Assembly (NCBI GenBank): GCA_002900995.3
Contig: CM035313.1
Location: 248,001-312,000, forward strand
Length of the DNA stretch: 64,000 nucleotides
Direction of reading: 5' to 3'
Source: Ganoderma boninense
Lineage: Eukaryota; Basidiomycota; Agaricomycetes; Polyporales; Polyporaceae
Shown piece by piece: positions 57,209-64,000 of this stretch. Below the pieces are notes generated by a model. It saw nothing but the letters and a program-made list of their open reading frames with translations. It was not told the origin of the DNA and searched no databases. Every line of letters begins with the position of its first letter. Position 1 is the stretch's first letter. A program made the translations under genes and the position numbers.

Positions 57209-60200
57209 TGAAAGGGGAAGGGGTCGAAGGAGGGCGGAGGGGGTGCCTGGCCGCTGGGGGCGAGCTGCGAGCATCCCTGGGTTTTTCCTTTTTTGATTTG
57301 TGCGTGCGTGTTCGCGCGTGTTCCTCGCTTCTTTTTTCTTTCTTCTTGTTTTGTGTAGATCTGAGGTCTAAGGGGCGGATTCGTGTTCATTATGGCAGCT
57401 TTAGTGGTGGGCCTGAGGCTCCGCGGGCCAGGGCGCCGTCGTCGTCCGCCGCCGGCGGGGAGGGGGGGCCCTGACGAGTTTGAACTTTGCTCTTCCACGC
57501 AAGTAGGCGTCGCAAAGCTTCTTTGGATCAACGTTTCTGGATCAAGTTGAAGGCGAAAGGCAGGCGAGGCTCCCGGACGCCCGGACTCGGAGATAACCGA
57601 GGGCTGGGAACGTTCCTTGGGAGTCAACCACCTTGCTGCGCACGCGGCTCTGTCCGGAGACCACCGCACTGTGGCATGTGTAGTGTTTGTTTGTAAGTCG
57701 CTCATGCTTCTGGGCAGGTCGTCTGGCTGGACGGGACTGACGCTCTCTCCCTCGTGTCAATCACGAGTTCACAGAATAACACCGTGCTCAGCTGTTCACA
57801 ACAATGCACCGCCAGGCCTGCGCATGCCTGCTCTCGTCCAGGCCTCCCTCGGACCGACGGACTTACTCGCCTCGTCGGGTGACTCCGTCTCTTGTCTTCG
57901 CAGACCATGGCGGCAACTCCCAGCTAAGCTGACCATACTAGAGCCGCACACGTGCTTCTCATTGACTTGTCTGACCACAAGGTCAGTTTAATCGCCGCCG
58001 CCACCGCTCGAGGTCGATGTGATACCGAAGCTGGACGGCGCCCGCAGAGCGATGGGTTGGGAATCCATGTCCATTCGCCACATCGTCGCGGAGAGCCATG
58101 TGCTCTCATCCATCCACAGCGAGCCTGAGTCAGAGGCTGACGTCGCCCCCCACCCGTCCCCGCCGAGGTGTTGCGGAGCCAAGCACGCCTGCGGTCTCTC
58201 TGCTGTGCCAGTGATTCCAGCGGGCGGCAATTGTGGCTGGACGTAAGGTACTCGTAAGGGTTTGTTCTCTGGTGCAGTCACGGCCCAGTCCATCCATCCC
58301 CTTTGAGCCCCTTTGTCCACAGGGACACGGCGCGATGACTACAGCACCCCCACGGTGCGTCCGAGCGCGAGCGCGGATCTCTGGCGTCGCGGTGTCTCGC
58401 CGCGCTCGTCTGCCAGTGCCAGTGGGCGTTCCGGGGCATATGTGCGGCCGGTGGCGTCTGGCGTCGCGCTCCCCAAGGTGCAGTTGCGCCCATTTCACAT
58501 TTCGCCCCGAAAGGAAAGGCGGATCGTCGTCTGAGTCCCCCGCTTTATCGACCGATTCGAGTGCAGTATATCATACATCACTGGCAAAAGGACGAGGTCG
58601 CTTTGGCCGCCCCCTCGTCTGAGTCGAACCCCTTCCACTCCGACGACTCGGACACCATGTCGCCCAACCTCCTTGCATGCGGCCACTGTCCCAGGAGGCT
58701 TAGCCAGTCCTTCAGACCGTCGGAGCCTACCGGCGTTGGAAGGGAGAGAAGGCGCTCGAGGAGACGGGTAAGCCGTGGCATCCATGTCTGGTTCAAATGG
58801 CGCATTCGTGGTCTTACAGGTAGAACGGAACAGCATCTACGAGACACTCTCATCCACGCAGGCGGTGCGGCGGTCTCCTCTGTCCACAAGGACAGGGTTA
58901 GCAACTTCGCGGAGAACTGTTAGGCGTCGGTGGACGGGGCCCTCGATGATGTGGCGAAGATACACACGTTCGTCGCAGGTATGTCAGCGTGAATTTCGGG
59001 GCGTTGCGCTTTTTCCAGTTAAGTACCGTCAGAGTTATCAAGGTCACAAGGTGGTGGTGCTACATACAGCAGCGAGACCTAGGACAAGATCGGTGCTCCC
59101 CATCCCACGATGTCTGAGCTGATCATGCCAGCAAGTCCACTTCATGTGGGTACGCCGTCCGCTTCCTTTCAACATGCTGTTGAACATGTCCACCCTGCAA
59201 CTGAATGTTGCGCAGGTTCAAGAACAGCCGATACGCCGCGGCCTTGCAAACCTGCGGGCAACGCCCCAATTTGTCCTTGCTCGTGCTCCCCGCAAGACCT
59301 TTTGCCAGTCAGACTCTTCGCTGCAAGGCAGAGGCAGAGTACGTTCACCGACGCCGCTACGCAACCTGCGGAGCACAAGAACGACGTCCACTTCGCGCTC
59401 CAAGTCCACGCTTCCACCATCGCCTTGGAAGAAGATGGTGAGCCGCGCCACCGCATGGGTGCTCCGCCGACTTACGGATTGCAATCCGTTTTCAGGATTG
59501 GAAAGTTAGCGTGAAGGCAAGGCATATTATCGCTGTCCAAGGTCACATCGCCTTGACTAGCAGCCGAGCTAGACCCGCCACCCTTCGATTCCCAGATGGT
59601 GCAGTTAGTAGCCAACCCGTTGTTCGTGCTTCAGACAAATGAGCGCTTGATGCACTGATCACCGCGCACGGGGGACAACCTCTCATCGAGCCACCAGTAG
59701 ATGTTCGTTCCTGTGAACGAGGTGAATGCGATTGCGACCGCACTGCCACAAGACGGGAGGTGAGGGGTGGTACGATTCTCGCATTTGATACCGTCATTTC
59801 CAACCAGTTGTGAATTACAGTCTCCTCCATCGGATGGCGCTCTGGGCATACGGTTTCGAGATGCCAGGACAATGACAATTCAATGGTGGTATTTCCGTCT
59901 GGATCCGCAGAGTGTTCCTGTATGTGGAGATCAATTGCGCTGGCAACCCGGTGTTGCCCTCCTCCTTGGGCCTCAGGGCCATCTCTCGCGATCGGCTCTC
60001 CGACTCTTGGGAAGTACCGTTTTCACCGAAAAGAACTTTCGAATGCTCTCCGGCCTCCGCGATGTCGAGCCTAGGAGGACCACCCCGTGCTTCTCAAGTT
60101 CCAGGACCACGTCGAGGGGAACGAACTGCGAAGGGGTACCCTCTCGCACTGGGAAATTATATCTCGACGTTGCCAATGCGAACACATCGACTATCGTCGC

Positions 60201-60980
60201 CGGGGAGAGAGAAGGCCGGAGAAGGCGAGATTTGCACGTGTATCACGTCTATGACATCACTAACGTATCCTGCCGTATTTCGTTGTCCTTCTCACATTCT
60301 TCCTGTTGCGCAGAGATTCTATTGTCAAGGAAGGGCAGCATGACCTGACATGACCATGATGCTCGAATTCTCTTTCAAGTGCTCATAGACGCCGTGCAAG
60401 TACCGAATAAGCCCGAGACGGTGGCTGTGGCGTCTGGCCGCGTTCCGGCGGCAAACGCCTGTGACAGCATTGTCGGCGCCTATGGCGGCCTGGCACCAAG
60501 GCTGGCAGTGGTAAGTACTAGTACCGTCACGGCGACACAACAGAGCATAAGTAGCGTATTTTATAACCCTGGTCGTATTTCCAGACAGAGTAGTTGGCTA
60601 TCTATGAGATGCTAGGGCCCATAGGCCCACAGGTTGGCGCAACACCGTGTACTAGCTTCAACTGCGACTTCAAGTTTTCATTACCGATCCAAGATACAGT
60701 CCTCATAATTCGCGACCCCAGCCGCTTTCCGGTGACTGATACTCCCCTGAATGTGAGCGACTTACAGAACTCTCTTGGATTGTACCTGATAAGGCAACCT
60801 CAATCTTGTGATGCTAGTCACGCCGGTTAACCACCGTAAATGTCGACGTGCAAGACTAAATCATGGCCTGCCTCCCAACTCGAGACCTACCTGCTCTCAT
60901 GCAGACGTGAAAATATCTCTTCAGTGCCTTTGTCACAGCCCTCTGCGCCCGCTCTGCCGCTTTTCTCTTCGGCGACGACC
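57209..60980. other. Long region without a firm gene
   Basis: A plausible coding patch at about 58320-58534 (+; DDYSTPTVRPSASADLWRRG, ending SPRKERRIVV) lacks a start or exon partners in phase. Minus-strand open stretches at 59540-60185 have no motif. I cannot support a gene here, though a small one near 58.0-58.5 kb is possible. Confidence 0.35.
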
Positions 60981-61029
60981 GTATGACCCGAGTCCCCTCG
61001 TTCCGCCGGTTCCTGCGTATCGTCCTCTC

Positions 61030-62475
61030 GCGCGCACCTCGTCAAGGATATCTGAATCGATATCGGGCTGAACCGGACAGCGCTGAAGCACACCAGATAC
61101 AACCCCGATGCCCGCGAGCGGTGCGAACAGTGGTCCGCCGCACTCCTCGACATCCTGCGCCACTGCCGCCGCGCCGTCCGACGCCTCCGCGTCGACCAAT
61201 GGCCGGGATCTTCGACGACATCCGAGGTCCCCTTCTCCCTCCTCCTCAACACCGCAGCCACGTCTATATCCGCCCACATCGGGGACCTCACCCTCCCCTC
61301 CCCGCACGACACCCACTGGAGCAACGACCTGTGCAAGCTCTCGCCCCTCCCCCTGCGTCGCGTCGCCTTCCTCCGCCACGATCGCGACGAGCACACACCT
61401 CCGATCGTCAACCCCGCCCTCGGTGGCCCTCTGGCGCCGTTGCCCTCCACTGGCCCCCGCCCGCCGACCCCGTCCTCTCGTCCGTGACGGGGCCGTGCGG
61501 AAGGTTCATAGCGCACGTGATGTCCGTCTTCCCGAACGTCTCTCTGCTGGTCTTGCCGCGCCGCGTCGCAAAGCTCCATCACCACCACACAGGACCCGCC
61601 GGCGGCGGAGCACTGTGGCACTAGACGGTACGCGAGCACACAACAAGCTCCAGTGGCAGCAGCGGCCGCCCTTGGCATTTGCGCAGCTCTCCGCGATATG
61701 GGCCGAGGACGCGTGCATGCTCTTCGCGCTCGGGGCCATGTCGCGCCGTATGGCGTGCGTCTCGATCCCGCTCCGGCGCAACAGGTTACAGGGAGGGCCG
61801 CGCGTACCGGGTCGACATGGACGAGTTCGACTTCACGCGCAACCGTGTCAGTGTCGCGCCCTCGGACCCTTGCTGGCATGCGCTCTTCGGCGCGGGGCGT
61901 GGGTGGTCCTGCGCCTGGCGCTGCTCATCCACACGCGCGACGTCACCATTGACCAACAGGTATCGGGCGGGGTGGATGCGCGTAAGCGTAGAGTCTAGAC
62001 ATAGACAGGAATAATCTTGATTTTTCCTATCGTCATCCACTTATCGCGCGCGGGGCCCGGTCCTGAGCTGGCGATGACGTTCGCACATTTGCAGGAGACG
62101 TTCGGCGAGCTGCTCCGCTCCCCAAGTCCCTCACAGACCTGCTGGTCAGGGTCGTCCCCAACCACACCCGCTCTCTGGTGATCATGGACAGCTGGAAGGC
62201 CCCTGCAGGGAAGCATGCCCGCGCAGCGCACGCCGCCCTCCAAAAACCACCTCCACGAAAGCGCGGAGACGAAACCCGTCTCTTCGGCGAGTCGGCGACG
62301 AGATACACGGTATGGGTTTGCGAGCTTGGGAGGTATCGCGCGCAGGGGACGGCAGCTGGCTGCCGGACGATCCGGCCTTGTCTGAGACGGACGAAGATGT
62401 GGGTCTAGCTGTGGTGAAGACGGAGAGAATGGATGAGTTCAGGGGCGTGGAACCGCTCAGCGTTGTGGTATAGAT
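61030..62475 (+). pseudogene. Frame-broken protein-coding relic (possible F-box/LRR type)
   Basis: Good coding sequence runs in three successive frames: RTALKHTRYNPDARERCEQW through AHIGDLTLPSPHDTHWSNDL; then GPCGRFIAHVMSVFPNVSLLV; then RAYRVDMDEFDFTRNRVSV; and an acidic end DPALSETDEDVGLAVVK before TAG near 62474. The parts look like one Leu-rich protein of about 400 aa, but the frames cannot be joined by normal introns, so several indels or an assembly fault are likely. The F-box/LRR assignment rests only on the general look of the Leu-rich strands. Confidence 0.4.
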
Positions 62476-62833
62476 ACCATACGCAGCCCATATCCTTGCA
62501 GCGATAACCACGGCAGTAATCTGAAGCGCAAGTGCTTATCGGTGCGCGACTTGCAGCGCAGTCTGGGCCACGGGTGGGCCTCGGGCCCACGCTAGCCCAT
62601 CGGCATCTCGGATGTTTGAAACGGAAAGAAAGGTCTGTTAATACTCGGGGTACACGGTCATCACAGAGGGACAACAGGCAGGCGCATGGAAGGGAACGAA
62701 ACAGAAACAGAGGGAGGTCGTGAGTATGGTGTAACAAGGAGGACGAGGAGAGGGTAGCCAGAGTCAGCGATGGCAAAACGGACCCGAATTCAGGAGCAGC
62801 ACCGTTCAGGGAGCCAGCCGTGCTGCGCTGCGC

Positions 62834-63790
62834 TCACTGCCACTGCGCCTTGTCCCAGCCCGGGTCTTGGAGGAACGCGCACAGGACCTTGCTTCCCGTC
62901 TGCCCAAACCCCGCGCCGCCGCATACGATGTCTCATCAGTGCATGCTCAGACGGACGCATATAGCAATACGACGGCGCACCTGGAGCAAAGGGTGGCCCG
63001 CGACGATGGTGAGGAACCTCTCGAGGCCCTCGCGCCTGCTCTCGATGACCTCGTCCGAGAAGCGGTTCGTGAAGACCTTGCCGGGGAGGGGCGGGATGTT
63101 CACGCGCGTGGACTCGTGCTCGAGGATGTCGCGGAAGGCCTCGAAGTCCGAGTACCGCCGGCGCACGACAGAGTGGCGGAGCTTGAAGGCGGGGATGTTC
63201 GTCTGTCAGTGCCAGTGCCATGACCATATCGCAATGGGCCGCCGGTTCGGTTCGGTGCGCGGAACGCAGCATGGACGGGGGAGGGGGTTATCCCGAGCGA
63301 ATAGCCAATATCAATTTCGGGTTTCCCGTTGCGGAAGAAGGTGCGACGGGCGGGCAAGCAAGGGCGAGGGATAAGGGACGGGAGGCGAGGAAGGGAGAGG
63401 ATGAGCGAGAACGCGGAGCTGGAGCGGGGCTATCTCACGCACCTTGCACACGATCTCGTAGTCGGTGTACATCTTCCGGCCAAAGCCTGCCACCCAACCA
63501 TCCCCCACCGCGCCGCGGGTCAGCCAGTCAGGTACCGCAGCAGGCGTACAGAGACGTGTTACGCACCGTGCGTCTGGGGATTGCGCACCTCGATCTCCAG
63601 GAAGCTCTCCGGCACGCTGTACATCTCCTCGATCTGCAGTGCGTCGCACGGAATACGAATACGGGGGGCCCTGTTGGTGCTCTGACGGCGCATTGCACAG
63701 TGGAGAATGGCCACTCACGGTCTGCTCGTGCCCGCCGATGCGGAGCTCGTCGAAAACGCTGCTCCGCGCGAAGGGGGAGACGGTGGTCAT
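62834..63790 (-). CDS. SNX3: Sorting nexin 3 (Grd19/SNX3), PX domain
   Basis: Exons 63719-63790, 63633-63567 (read downwards), 63443-63486, 62981-63202 and 62834-62899 join in phase to 156 aa, the normal SNX3 size. The protein is nearly all PX domain: [47 protein letters not shown] (the RRYS motif that contacts PI3P), [18 protein letters not shown] with the Pro-rich loop, and [14 protein letters not shown], ending [19 protein letters not shown]3 binds PI3P on early endosomes and works with retromer to recycle cargo to the Golgi. The start [16 protein letters not shown] matches the usual short leader. The third intron (63203-63442, 240 nt) is longer than the others. The frame is intact. Confidence 0.9.
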
Positions 63791-64000
63791 GGTGGTCGTA
63801 GGCGAAGGACGGTTGACTCTTCGGCGTTCCATCCGCGGCCGCCCTCTCGTCTCCCAGCGCCGCTAAACGTAGGCGCCCGCCCGCTTCGGCACCGGCACAC
63901 TCCCTCCACTGGCACTGGCAGATGCTCCTGACGGACAACGTTAACTCCAAGGCTATCAGCCGCTGTATCATCGACTCTTCACATAAGTATAGATTGAGTG

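Noticed and set aside
59110..60350. Possible lectin or secreted-protein gene
   Set aside because: Scattered aromatic motifs suggested a beta-trefoil, but no repeat pattern, signal peptide or joinable exons could be found.
60887..61879. Minus-strand open frame of 330 codons
   Set aside because: It is antisense to better coding sequence on the plus strand and is rich in Arg/Gly with no motif, typical of a shadow of GC-rich genes.

Overview
The window looks like nuclear DNA of a filamentous basidiomycete, probably an Agaricomycete and possibly of polypore type. The genes are GC-rich and split by many short GT-AG introns (about 45-90 nt). They include a basidiomycete-style MFS permease, an FHA checkpoint kinase and a KDZ transposon that carries a TET/JBP dioxygenase. 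A 100-base run of N at 17591-17690 marks an assembly gap. No rRNA, tRNA, CRISPR array or bacterial operon was seen.

Region 1 (1-20.2 kb) holds the main discovery. A decayed F-box/LRR/WD40 gene (about 230-2400 and 19873-20220) is interrupted by a roughly 17.5-kb DNA transposon (2401-19865). The element has imperfect GGCCGG-rich terminal inverted repeats and is flanked by the 7-bp direct repeat GCTCGAT. The related relic at 36-38.3 kb preserves an uninterrupted version of the target, and its sequence resumes exactly at the right-hand junction. Inside lie five spliced genes: an acidic disordered protein with PVVGE-type repeats (-); a protein of about 1,110 aa with a Zn2Cys6 pattern and a coiled coil (+); a homeodomain-like protein of about 800 codons (-); a TET/JBP 2-oxoglutarate/Fe(II) dioxygenase (+); and the KDZ transposase (+). 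Genes 1/2 and 3/4 are divergent pairs sharing promoters of about 150-170 bp. The transposase has two in-frame stops and the homeodomain-like gene has one, while the dioxygenase frame is intact. A separate hairpin-rich block with the N gap sits between the transposase and the right end.

Region 2 (20-39 kb) is a graveyard of duplications: WD40 relics (25.1-25.85 and 36.0-38.3 kb), a duplicated 3' flank (20.3-21.4 and 25.9-27.1 kb), and one largely intact F-box/LRR/WD40 gene (30.1-33.6 kb, -) with AT-richer codon use than its neighbours. Much of the rest has no supportable gene.

Region 3 (39.8-64 kb) is ordinary gene space: a Dal5-type MFS transporter, a small unknown gene, a Chk2/Cds1/Rad53-like FHA kinase, a transcription factor with a C-terminal Zn2Cys6 cluster and a His-Gln repeat, a securin-like destruction-box protein, a frame-broken relic and SNX3/Grd19. 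Exon boundaries were worked out by hand from splice consensus and reading phase. Every family call rests on visible motifs, not on a database search.
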